From DATAEG01 sp051001975 (GTDB lineage: Bacteria; Actinomycetota; Actinomycetes; Mycobacteriales; Jatrophihabitantaceae), in the NCBI GenBank assembly GCA_051001975.1, contig JBPCMU010000020.1:1-64000 (forward strand): 64,000 bases of DNA, written 5' to 3'. Below the pieces are notes generated by a model that searched no databases, was not told where the DNA came from, and worked only from the letters and a program-made list of their open reading frames with translations. Below are positions 16,863-24,072 of this stretch, piece after piece (the first letter of the stretch is position 1; every line of letters starts with the position of its first letter). A program made the translations under genes and the position numbers.

Positions 16863-17227
16863 AGGGTGCCGGCGAACATAGCTCGGCCGGAGATGGGCGC
16901 AGTGGATTCCGGTGCAGTGGAATCGCTCGCCGAGACGGCGAAGTGGAGACGGGCGTCCGGGTTACCAGGCGTGCTCCGTCCGGTCCGGTCGGGCCAGGGC
17001 ATCCCCAGTCCGAGTCGTCCGAGCCTGCTGCGTGGCTAGGTCGCCGCGTGGGTGCCCGGACGTCCGTCTCGCTCGCCCGGCAAGCCGGGCTACTGCCACG
17101 GTAGGACCGCTGGGGGCTGGACCGCCATGTCGCTCCCGCCGATGCACTGATTGGACTACCGCTGCGATGGGTGCACAAGAGCAGCGCGGCGTGTCGCGGA
17201 GTCGTTACCGCCTGGTAGGCAATAGCG
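16863..17227. other. 365-base gap without a convincing gene
   Basis: No frame here has normal codon bias or a recognisable product. The only structures seen are a perfect short palindrome GCCCGGCAAGCCGGGC at 17075-17090, which may form a hairpin, and a near-repeat GCAGTGGA at ~16901 and ~16914. It should contain the terminator of the Fic-like gene and the promoter of the next hydrolase gene. No match to a known structured RNA was recognised. Confidence 0.5.
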
Positions 17228-17902
17228 ATGCAGATGGACTACCTACCCAGGCGCGCGATGGACGTGCACGGATCGGGCGGCCCGCGGGTGCTGTTCTGGC
17301 ATGGCCGCGGGCCGAACTCGCGGCATCGCGTCGCCCGACTGGCCGCGGCCGTGGCCGAGCGCGGCGTCACCGTCTACGTGCCGGACTGGAACTCCAAGGC
17401 ACCCGACCACGGTAGGTCCGAGCTGCTCGCATCGGTCGACTTCGTCCGGCGGGAGACCGGCGACGACCTCGCGCTCGCCGGATGGTCGATGGGAGCCAGG
17501 TCAGCAGTGGTCGTAGCGCTCGCCCCGGAGCTCGTCGACGGATGGCGGCCCCGATCGGTGGTCGGCCTCGCCACCAGCCTGATGCAATCCGACCCGTTCG
17601 ACCTCAGGCCCGCCGACTTGGTCGGCGCGGCGTCTGGACCGCCGTTCACCTTCGTGCACGGAACACTCGACACCATCGTCGACGAGGCGCAGGTTCGGGC
17701 GCTGGTGTCGGGCCTACGCGCGCACGGTCATGGCGTTACCTGGCGCGAGACGCCGGCCGATCACGTCGGGATCGTGATGGCCAGCTACGACGAGACCGCC
17801 GAGACGACAGCTCCGGATAATGCCCTGCTTCTCTCTGCTGGTGAAGTGTGTGTGGCGGCCGTTGCCGCCGCTGCGCTGGGCGCCCGGCTGCCCGACGCCT
17901 AG
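17228..17902 (+). CDS. Alpha/beta hydrolase fold protein
   Basis: A 224-residue small hydrolase with FWHGRGPNSR as the first loop, a nucleophile elbow GWSMGA (Ser), an acid in FVHGTLDTIVD (Asp) and a catalytic His in ADHVG. The order Ser-Asp-His and the length resemble dienelactone hydrolase/BD-FAE-like enzymes. The substrate is unknown. An in-frame ATG at 17234 is an alternative start. Convergent with the HAD phosphatase gene: both stop codons share the palindrome CTAG, so the two coding regions overlap by four bases. Confidence 0.8.
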   Translation: MQMDYLPRRAMDVHGSGGPRVLFWHGRGPNSRHRVARLAAAVAERGVTVYVPDWNSKAPDHGRSELLASVDFVRRETGDDLALAGWSMGARSAVVVALAPELVDGWRPRSVVGLATSLMQSDPFDLRPADLVGAASGPPFTFVHGTLDTIVDEAQVRALVSGLRAHGHGVTWRETPADHVGIVMASYDETAETTAPDNALLLSAGEVCVAAVAAAALGARLPDA

Positions 17903-18687
17903 GCCGAGCGTTTGCGGCGGCGTCTGGTCAGGTACCAGGCGGCACCGGCGGCGGCCATGCCCGCGGCCCCGATGGTGACCGAACCGGCCGCGTTCGGCTT
18001 GAGCCGCTCCCGCAGCGGGGTCGCGTTGGAGAAGCTCAACACCGGCCAGCCACGTGCCACGCCTTCCTTGCGCAACGCCCGGTCCGGGTTGACCACCGAC
18101 GGGTGGCCGACGGCTTCGAGCATCGGCAGATCCGTGATCGAATCGGAGTAGGCGTAGCAGTCGGCAAGGTCGTAGCCGCGCTCCTCGGCATAGGCACGCA
18201 CCGCCTCTGCCTTGTGCGGGCCGTAGGCGTAGAACGCGATCTCGCCGGTGTACTTGCCGTCCTTCTCCACCATCGTCGTAGCGATGCTGTGGTCGGCTCC
18301 GACCATCTCGCCGATCGGTTGCACGACCTCCGACCCGGACGAGGAGACGATCACCACTTCGCGACCGGCCGCCTGATGTGCCTCGATCAGCTCGACCGCC
18401 TCGAGGTAGACCAGTGGATCGATGATGTCGTGCAGGGTCTCGTCCACGATGTCGCGGATCTGTTGGACGTCCCACCCCTCGCACATCGACGTCAGGTAGT
18501 CACGCATCCGGTCCATCTGGTCGGCGTCCGCCCCGGCCAGAGCGAAGACGAACTGGGCGTAGGCGCTGCGCAGCACGGCGCGACGGTTCAGCAGGCCACC
18601 TTGGAAGAACGGCCGGCCGAATGCGAGCGTGCTCGACTTGGCGATGATCGTCTTGTCGAGATCGAAGAACGCTGCGGACCCGGGCAC
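17899..18687 (-). CDS. HAD-IB family phosphatase (SerB/CicA-like), membrane-anchored
   Basis: A 262-residue HAD hydrolase. The nucleophile motif FFDLDKTII has Asp9 and Asp11. Motif II (VIVSSSGSE), the conserved Lys (GPHKAEAV) and motif IV (AYSDSITDLPML) follow. The C-terminal ~25 residues (VTIGAAGMAAAGAAWYL plus a run of Arg/Lys) form a membrane anchor with the catalytic domain inside. Members of this actinobacterial group sit beside ssd-tad; the substrate is unproven, with phosphoserine or lysophospholipid-type phosphates as candidates. The start is the GTG at 18687, which yields VPGSAAFFDLD; the longer frame reaches into the divergent promoter. Confidence 0.88.
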   Translation of the reverse strand: MPGSAAFFDLDKTIIAKSSTLAFGRPFFQGGLLNRRAVLRSAYAQFVFALAGADADQMDRMRDYLTSMCEGWDVQQIRDIVDETLHDIIDPLVYLEAVELIEAHQAAGREVVIVSSSGSEVVQPIGEMVGADHSIATTMVEKDGKYTGEIAFYAYGPHKAEAVRAYAEERGYDLADCYAYSDSITDLPMLEAVGHPSVVNPDRALRKEGVARGWPVLSFSNATPLRERLKPNAAGSVTIGAAGMAAAGAAWYLTRRRRKRSA

Positions 18688-18762
18688 GCTTCGAGGATAC
18701 GAGCAGTGGGTCACGGCGGTCGCCGTCCAAGCCAGTGTCGGAATGGGCCGTCGTGCTGATCG

Positions 18763-18840
18763 TTGTCCACAGGCGGTGCGTTGTGCACACCCTGACGCAG
18801 TCGAGCCCACGGCGGTAAGCGCTGCGGTTGGCTGGCCGGC
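18763..18840 (+). promoter_or_regulatory. tad-unit upstream region A: paired TTGTCCACA-like boxes and GGTTGGCTG leader
   Basis: TTGTCCACA (18763-18771) and TTGTGCACA (18781-18789) lie in the same direction 18 bases apart, and GGTTGGCTG (18826-18834) ends six bases before the ssd ATG. The same arrangement, with the same 18-base and six-base spacings, stands before flp at 22856-22934. TTGTCCACA equals the high-GC DnaA box, but a regulator of pilus genes is as likely. Confidence 0.65.
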
Positions 18841-19545
18841 ATGACCAGCAGGCGAGCAGCGACATGTATCGGGGTGGTCGGCGGTAGCGGTGGCGCCGGC
18901 GCATCGGTGCTGGTTGCCGCGCTCGCGGTCGCGGCCGGGTGGTCGGTGATCGTCGACCTGGACGTGCTGGGTGGCGGTATCGAGCTCAGCCTGGGCATCG
19001 AGTCGGTGCCGGGCGCCCGGTGGTCCGGGCTGCGCGCCGAGGGTGGCCGGATCGACCCTGCGGCGCTGCGGACGGGCCTACCGCGTTGGGCGGAGACGCC
19101 GGTGCTGTCCTGCGACCGCCGCGAGATCGATCCGGCGGCGGTTCCCAGCGTGCTCGCCGCTGCCGCCGAATTGGGCACCACCGTCGTCGACCTCGGCCGG
19201 GCGGATACCGCGGCCCGGCGTAGTGCGCTCGAGCGTTGTGGGCTGGTCGTCCTGGTGGCTCGCGGATCGGTGCCGGGTGTCGCCGGCGCGCGGGCGATGC
19301 GGATGGCGGTCGAGGCCGGCGTCGAGCGGCCGGTGCGGTGGCGGCTGGTCTGCGCGGAGGGTGTGGTGTCCAGCAAGCGCGTCGGGCAGGTTGTCGGCAT
19401 CGCCGATGCCCTGCCGTTGCCGATCGACCGCGCCCTGGCAGCCGCCGCCGATCTCGGCGTGGACGGCCGATTGCTGCGCCGGTCGACCGTGGAGCTGGCC
19501 AGCGCCCTTCTCGACGCCGCCGCCGAATCAGCGAGCGCAGCATGA
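18841..19545 (+). CDS. ssd: Septum site-determining-like protein Ssd (CpaE/TadZ, MinD-like)
   Basis: A 234-residue MinD/ParA-superfamily protein, first gene of the tad operon. TadZ/CpaE proteins localise the pilus machinery and Ssd affects septation in mycobacteria. The P-loop is deviant: GGSGGAGAS at residues 14-22 lacks both signature lysines, as expected for Ssd-type proteins that may not hydrolyse ATP well. The strand VIVDLDVLGGGIELSLGIE corresponds to the switch region. It begins directly with the ATPase fold, while many relatives carry an N-terminal receiver-like domain of ~100 residues; that domain is absent here. ATGA overlap with the tadA-type gene. Confidence 0.85.
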   Translation: MTSRRAATCIGVVGGSGGAGASVLVAALAVAAGWSVIVDLDVLGGGIELSLGIESVPGARWSGLRAEGGRIDPAALRTGLPRWAETPVLSCDRREIDPAAVPSVLAAAAELGTTVVDLGRADTAARRSALERCGLVVLVARGSVPGVAGARAMRMAVEAGVERPVRWRLVCAEGVVSSKRVGQVVGIADALPLPIDRALAAAADLGVDGRLLRRSTVELASALLDAAAESASAA

Positions 19546-20573
19546 ACGCACCGATGGCGGCGCTGCTCGGCGGGGAAATCGACGCACGACTGGTCGACGA
19601 TGTGGTGGGGGAGCGGCAACGCCAGCAGCGCGCCGCCGACACCGACGGCGCCGGGCCGCTCGAGCCGCTGCTCGCCGACCCGCTGGTCAGCGATGTCCTA
19701 GTCAACGGACCGCACGACGTGTGGGTGGATCGAGGCACTGGCCTGCAACGCGTACCGGAGGTTCGGTTCAGGACAGAGGCCGACGTGCGCCGGCTCGCCT
19801 GTCGGTTGGCGCTGCGACTGGGCCGGCGCCTGGATGACGCTGCTCCGTGGGTGGATGCGTCGCTGCCGGATGGCACCCGGTTGCACGCCATCCTGCCGCC
19901 GCTCACCGCGCACACCACGATCTCGCTGCGCGTACTGGCCCGCCACCGGCTCGATCTGGCCGCGCTGGCAGCCGCCGGGACGGTGCCACCGTCGGCCGAG
20001 GCAATCCTGCGCAGCGCGGTACTGCAGCGGCGTACCTGCTTGATCAGCGGTGGCACCGGCTGCGGCAAGACGACACTGCTCGGTGCGATGCTGGACCTGG
20101 TGCCGGCCGATCAGCGGGTCGTGGTCATCGAGGACGCCGCGGAGATCGTCACCCGGCACCGGCATGCGGTGCGGCTGTTCGCCCGGCCGCCGAACGTCGA
20201 AGGCGCTGGTGGTGTCGGTCTGGCCGAGTTGGTCCGGCAGTCCCTGCGGATGCGTCCGGATCGGGTCGTCGTCGGCGAATTCCGAGGCGCCGAGATCGCC
20301 GACCTGCTCACTGCGCTGAACACCGGGCACACCGGGGGCGCCGCGACGGTGCACGCGAACTCGATCGCGGATGTGCCGGCCCGGCTGGCGGCGCTCGGGG
20401 CATTGGCCGGTCTCGACCCGCGGGCGGTGACGTTGCAGGCGGCGGCCGGAGTCGACTTGGTACTGCATCTCAGTCGCGGGCCGAGCGGCCAGCGACACCT
20501 CGTCGAGATCAGCGAGTTGAGCCGCTCCGGCGATGCACTCAACACGACGGCGATCTGGCGGAGTGGGCCGTGA
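19542..20573 (+). CDS. tadA: TadA/CpaF family secretion ATPase
   Basis: A 343-residue type II/IV secretion ATPase that powers Flp pilus assembly. The N-terminal domain contains PLLADPLVSDVLVNGPHDVW. The core has Walker A GGTGCGKT at residues 170-177, the Asp/Glu box (RVVVIEDAAEI), Walker B-like RMRPDRVVVGEFRGAE and the His box GHTGGAATVHANS. The ATG overlaps the ssd stop and the stop overlaps the tadB GTG. A longer frame upstream is the shadow of ssd. Confidence 0.94.
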   Translation: MNAPMAALLGGEIDARLVDDVVGERQRQQRAADTDGAGPLEPLLADPLVSDVLVNGPHDVWVDRGTGLQRVPEVRFRTEADVRRLACRLALRLGRRLDDAAPWVDASLPDGTRLHAILPPLTAHTTISLRVLARHRLDLAALAAAGTVPPSAEAILRSAVLQRRTCLISGGTGCGKTTLLGAMLDLVPADQRVVVIEDAAEIVTRHRHAVRLFARPPNVEGAGGVGLAELVRQSLRMRPDRVVVGEFRGAEIADLLTALNTGHTGGAATVHANSIADVPARLAALGALAGLDPRAVTLQAAAGVDLVLHLSRGPSGQRHLVEISELSRSGDALNTTAIWRSGP

Positions 20574-21373
20574 TCGGCGCCGCGGTCTGGTTGGCGGTCT
20601 GCGCGGCGCTGCTGGTCATCCCGGCGCCGTCAGTCGCGGCGATTCGGTTGGCGGGTCAGGCAGACGCCGCGCTGCCAACGCGCCGGAGCATGCCGGTGCG
20701 ATGGTCCGCGGTGAGCGTTGCCCTGCTCTGCGTGGCCGTGATGGTGATCGGTGTCAGCGCCGGTCCGATCGTCGCCGTTGCGGTGGCGATTTCCGGCGGT
20801 GTTGCAATTCGGTTGCTGCGCGCCGCTGTGCGCACGAGGCACGCGGACCGGTCTCGCCGGGCGCTGTTGACCGCGTTGCGGGTACTGGGTGCGGAGTTGG
20901 CGGCCGGCTCGCGCGAGGATGCGGCGCTCGAAGCCGCGGCAGGTGTCGCCGGGTCGGCCGCAGCCGGCCTCCGCGGGGCGGCCACCGCGATCCGGCGAGG
21001 TGATCCGGACGGTGCTGTGGACGTTCTCGCCGGCCAGCCGCTGCTGGCCCCGCTGGCCGCCGCCTGGCGGGTACGCACCCGGGCCGGCGCCGCACTGGTC
21101 GAGCTGGTCGAGCACGTCGAGCGCGACCTGACCGACCGATTGGCCCAGCGCGCCGCAGTGGCAGCGGTGCTGGCCGGACCGCGGAGCTCCGCCGGGCTGT
21201 TGGCTGCGTTGCCTTTGGTGGGAATGGTGCTGGCGTCTCAGGTCGGTGCGAACCCGATCGACTTCCTGACCAACTCGCCGGCAGGTGAAGGTGTGCTGCT
21301 GATCGGTGCAGTGCTGGACGCGGCCGGCTTGCTGTGGACCGCAGCGTTGTCCAGACGAGGTGAGCTCCCATGA
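20570..21373 (+). CDS. tadB: TadB-like type II secretion F family protein
   Basis: A 267-residue inner-membrane platform protein of the Tad system. Hydrophobic segments occur at the N-terminus (VWLAVCAALLVIPA), near residue 45-75 (two adjacent segments) and at the C-terminus (LLAALPLVGMVLASQ, LLIGAVLDAAGLLWTAAL). The central soluble region LLTALRVLGAELAAGSREDA is typical of the T2SSF domain. GTG start overlapping the tadA stop (GTGA). Partner of the next gene in a TadB-TadC hetero-oligomer. Confidence 0.88.
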   Translation: MIGAAVWLAVCAALLVIPAPSVAAIRLAGQADAALPTRRSMPVRWSAVSVALLCVAVMVIGVSAGPIVAVAVAISGGVAIRLLRAAVRTRHADRSRRALLTALRVLGAELAAGSREDAALEAAAGVAGSAAAGLRGAATAIRRGDPDGAVDVLAGQPLLAPLAAAWRVRTRAGAALVELVEHVERDLTDRLAQRAAVAAVLAGPRSSAGLLAALPLVGMVLASQVGANPIDFLTNSPAGEGVLLIGAVLDAAGLLWTAALSRRGELP

Positions 21374-22119
21374 CCACGGCGCTGCTGTTGGTTGCGCTGG
21401 CGGTCGCGCTGACGGCGCCGGTCCGGACCTGCGCAGTCGACCGGCTCGCGACGCTGCCGGCGCCGTTGCCGGACGACCCAGCCGCCGTGACCGCGGCCTC
21501 GCCGGCGACCACCGAACGGCCGGGGCGGGTGTTGGCGGTCGGCGCGGCAGCGTCGTGGCTGTCTGCGGTGCTGATCGTGCGCTCCGATGCCTCCGGCCTG
21601 ATCGTCGCCACCGCAGGCGCCGTGCTGTGCGCCGGAGCGGTCCGGGCGACCGGATCGAGATGGGCCTCCGGATCGCGAGCAGCGCCTTCCGACGCCGTGC
21701 CGATGGCGCTCGATCTCGTCGCGGCCTGCCTGCGCAGTGGCGCTGCCCTCGCCGTCGCGGTCCGCGCCGTTGCCGATGCACCCGGCGTTCAGCTCGGCGA
21801 CTCCTTCGGCCGGCTGGCCGGCATCCTCGAGCTCGGTGTCGACCCTGCCGACGCGGCCCCGATGATTGCCGACGACCCGGACGCCGCCGTGTTCGTCGCG
21901 CTGGCCAGCCGATCGGCCAGCAGCGGCATGCGGCTGGCCGATGTATTCACCCGGCACGCCGAGCAACTCCGTCGGGACCGTACCGATCGTGGTCTACGCC
22001 GGGCGAACCGGGTCGGCGCGCAGGCTCTGGTGCCGCTCGGACTGTGTTTCCTGCCCGCGTTTGTCTGCCTGGGCGTCGTCCCGATGGTCGCCGGGCTGGC
22101 CGGGCAAGCGGTCGGGTGA
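21370..22119 (+). CDS. tadC: TadC-like type II secretion F family protein
   Basis: A 249-residue second platform protein. It begins with a hydrophobic segment, has two more near residues ~55-95, a soluble T2SSF region (VPMALDLVAACLRSGAALA and ALASRSASSGMRLADVFTRH), and a terminal membrane hairpin (ALVPLGLCFLPAFVCLGVVP). The ATG overlaps the tadB stop. It ends the first tad unit; the 108-base gap behind it includes an 11-base tandem repeat (GATCGTCGCGG twice from 22188). Confidence 0.86.
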   Translation: MTTALLLVALAVALTAPVRTCAVDRLATLPAPLPDDPAAVTAASPATTERPGRVLAVGAAASWLSAVLIVRSDASGLIVATAGAVLCAGAVRATGSRWASGSRAAPSDAVPMALDLVAACLRSGAALAVAVRAVADAPGVQLGDSFGRLAGILELGVDPADAAPMIADDPDAAVFVALASRSASSGMRLADVFTRHAEQLRRDRTDRGLRRANRVGAQALVPLGLCFLPAFVCLGVVPMVAGLAGQAVG

Positions 22120-22227
22120 GCCCGTCGCCGGCGCGGACCTGTGACGATCCGCACCATGCCCAGGGGATGATCGGGCGGACTGAAGCAGATCGTCGCGGGA
22201 TCGTCGCGGGTCTGCGATTCTGAGCCC

Positions 22228-22794
22228 ATGGCGATCACCCTCCAGCCGGTCAGCGAGGCGCTCTTTGACGATGTTCAGACGATCTTCGGGGCCAAGGGCC
22301 AGCCCGCGCGCTGCCAGTGCCAGCGCTACCGGATGGGGTGGTACGCCCACCAGTCCGACAATGTCGAGGGTCGCCGCGAACTGCTCCGCGATCAGGTGGT
22401 CGAGGGACACGGCCTCGTGGCACATCTCGACGACGAGCCGGTGGGCTGGTGTTCGCTGGCACCCCGTCGGGACTACACCTTCCTGCGCCAGACGGTCTGG
22501 AAGGGCCGCAACGAGGACAAGGACGATGCCGGTGTCTGGGCGGTCACCTGTTTCGTCACCCGCGCCGGCTTTCGCCATCAAGGGGTGAGCCGGGCGCTGG
22601 TGGTCGGCACGATCGACCTGGCCCGCGAGCATGGCGCCCGGGCGCTCGAGGCCTATCCGATGAAGCCGGCGCCGGGCAAGGAGGTCACCTGGGGCGAGAT
22701 GCACGTCGGCGCGCTCAGCGCCTTCCTCAGTGCCGGGTTCCGGGTCGTGCACGTGCCATCGCTGCGGCGCGAGATCGTGCGCTACGACTACTAG
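22228..22794 (+). CDS. GNAT family N-acetyltransferase
   Basis: A 188-residue acetyltransferase. The acetyl-CoA-binding core is VWAVTCFVTRAGFRHQGVSRALVVGTI, with the R/Q-x-x-G-x-G/A-like P-loop given as RHQGVS. An early Cys-rich segment RCQCQRYRMGWY and GWCSLAPRRDY are typical of a subfamily whose N-terminus has a CxC pair. The acceptor is unknown. It stands between the two tad transcription units but carries no Tad signature, no clear Shine-Dalgarno sequence and its own gap, so it looks like an insertion rather than a pilus component. Confidence 0.88.
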   Translation: MAITLQPVSEALFDDVQTIFGAKGQPARCQCQRYRMGWYAHQSDNVEGRRELLRDQVVEGHGLVAHLDDEPVGWCSLAPRRDYTFLRQTVWKGRNEDKDDAGVWAVTCFVTRAGFRHQGVSRALVVGTIDLAREHGARALEAYPMKPAPGKEVTWGEMHVGALSAFLSAGFRVVHVPSLRREIVRYDY

Positions 22795-22855
22795 ACCCGT
22801 TCGAATGCCTGGCTGGACGCCGAAACCGTGCTGCGAGCGCACACGGTCGAGGTCG

Positions 22856-22934
22856 GTGTCCACAGGTAGCGCGTTGTACACAGGCAGGTCTTCGCGTCTG
22901 CGAATAGTGGACCCGCTCGGGTTGGCTGCTCGAC
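22856..22934 (+). promoter_or_regulatory. tad-unit upstream region B: paired TGTCCACA / TTGTACACA boxes and GGTTGGCTG leader
   Basis: GTGTCCACA (22856-22864) and TTGTACACA (22874-22882) are again 18 bases apart. The 27-base stretch covering both boxes differs from region A at only five positions. GGTTGGCTG (22920-22928) again ends six bases before the ATG. Box-to-ATG distance is 79 bases here against 78 in region A. Confidence 0.65.
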
Positions 22935-23135
22935 ATGACACTCCTTCAGCGAATTGCCCTGCGGGCAAAGGGATTCCGTGCAGCTGTCGACGCGGGTATG
23001 ACGACTGCGGAGTACGCGGTGGGGACGGTAGCCGCCGTCGGCTTTGCGCTCGTGCTCTACAAGGTGGTGCGCAGCCCCGCGGTCTCCTCGGCGCTCAGCT
23101 CGCTGATCCGCAGCGCTCTCAATGCGCACTTCTGA
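22935..23135 (+). CDS. Flp-type pilin-like protein (DUF4244)
   Basis: A 66-residue prepilin-like protein. A basic lead (RIALRAKGFRAAVDA) is followed by the cleavage-type motif G-M-T-T-A-E-Y at residues ~21-27 and a hydrophobic helix (AVGTVAAVGFALVLYKVV), the pattern of Flp/DUF4244 pilins: cleavage after Gly leaves Met-Thr-Thr-Ala-Glu with the conserved Glu at +5 of the mature protein. It would be the major pilus subunit. First gene of the second tad unit, with the shared promoter layout upstream. No prepilin peptidase gene lies in the window. Confidence 0.88.
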   Translation: MTLLQRIALRAKGFRAAVDAGMTTAEYAVGTVAAVGFALVLYKVVRSPAVSSALSSLIRSALNAHF

Positions 23136-23664
23136 CCGAGCCGGTCGCAGACGGCGCACCGCGCAGCCGTCCGTGCGGGCCACCTCGAACCGACCACGGA
23201 ACCGTTGGGGCGCCGACGCAGGCATGGTGACTGCCGAGCTGGCCGCGGCGCTGCCGGTGTTGGTACTGCTCGTGTTCGCGGGTGTCTCGGCGGTACACGT
23301 CGTCGACGCACGGGTGCGGTGCCTGGACGCGGCCCGGGAAGCGGTCCGGGCCGCCGCTCGCGGCGATCCGCGGGCGGTGTCGCTGGCCAGGTCGGTCGCG
23401 CCGCCAGGAGCACAGATCACGGTGCGTGGGGGTGCGGGGTCCGGTAGTGGCCAGGTGAGCGCGACCGTGTCCGTCGTGGTGCATCCGCTGGGGGTGGGTG
23501 TCGCGGCGGCGACCGTCCGGGAGACCGCGGTCGGAGTCGCCGAGCCGGCAGAAATCGGCAGCCCAGGCGACGCCGTGGCGGCCGAAGGGCCTGGGCCGGT
23601 GCGGACCGGACCGGCAGAGCGCGCTCCGCCGGGTCAGGCGACGGCGCGGGGACGACTGACATGA
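23122..23664 (+). CDS. TadE-like pseudopilin
   Basis: A 180-residue protein overlapping the end of the flp gene by 14 bases. A long basic lead is followed by a prepilin-like site and helix: AGMVTAELAAALPVLVLLVF, with Glu at +5 after Gly. The rest is a small extracytoplasmic domain with LDAAREAVRAAARGDP, and a Pro/Ala-rich low-complexity tail of ~45 residues. TadE proteins are minor pseudopilins that help initiate the Flp pilus. The overlap implies translational coupling. Confidence 0.85.
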   Translation: MRTSDRAGRRRRTAQPSVRATSNRPRNRWGADAGMVTAELAAALPVLVLLVFAGVSAVHVVDARVRCLDAAREAVRAAARGDPRAVSLARSVAPPGAQITVRGGAGSGSGQVSATVSVVVHPLGVGVAAATVRETAVGVAEPAEIGSPGDAVAAEGPGPVRTGPAERAPPGQATARGRLT

Positions 23665-24071
23665 CGAGGGCACGGGTGCGACGCCGGCCGCTCCGGCCGG
23701 CCGTCCGCGATCGAGGCTCGGCGACGATCTGGGTGCTGTGCGGTGCGCTGACCGTGCTGGCGCTCGGCTTGGTGGTGCTGGCCCGCAGTGAGATCGTGCT
23801 GGCCCGTCACCGGGTCGAGGCAGCCGCGGACCTGGCCGCGCTTGCCGCCGCATCCGGCATCGGCGTCGATGCGTCGTCCAGCGCAATGTGCTCCCGGGCG
23901 CGGCAGGTGGCGCGGTCCAACGGTGCCGGGCTGGACAGCTGCCAGGTGCAGCTGGGGCCGGACGGGCGCACGGGCACGGTCACGGTGCGGGTCAGCGCCC
24001 AGCTGCATGTCGCGGTGATCGGTTCGACGCGGGTCAGCTCCAGCGCGCGAGCCGGACGGTTGCCGGGCTGA
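23661..24071 (+). CDS. TadG-like / Rv3654c-type pilus assembly protein
   Basis: A 136-residue protein with the start overlapping the TadE stop (ATGA). The lead is basic, then DRGSATIWVLCGALTVLALG forms the membrane helix of TadE/TadG-like putative pseudopilins; HRVEAAADLAALAAASGIG is the hallmark of the putative Flp pilus-assembly TadG N-terminal region. Two Cys residues (MCSRAR and DSCQ) may form a disulfide outside. It corresponds in position to the gene just before the helicase in mycobacteria. Last gene of the pilus cluster, convergent with the helicase at one base distance. Confidence 0.82.
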   Translation: MTRARVRRRPLRPAVRDRGSATIWVLCGALTVLALGLVVLARSEIVLARHRVEAAADLAALAAASGIGVDASSSAMCSRARQVARSNGAGLDSCQVQLGPDGRTGTVTVRVSAQLHVAVIGSTRVSSSARAGRLPG

Positions 24072-24072
24072 C

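Noticed and set aside
16838..17104. 88-residue frame in the gap after the Fic-like gene
   Set aside because: Overlaps the Fic-like gene end, no start signal, no protein-like pattern.
18763..18789. Replication origin
   Set aside because: Two DnaA-box-like sequences alone, with no dnaA/dnaN/gyrB neighbours or AT-rich unwinding region; the same pair recurs before flp, so a promoter element is the better reading.
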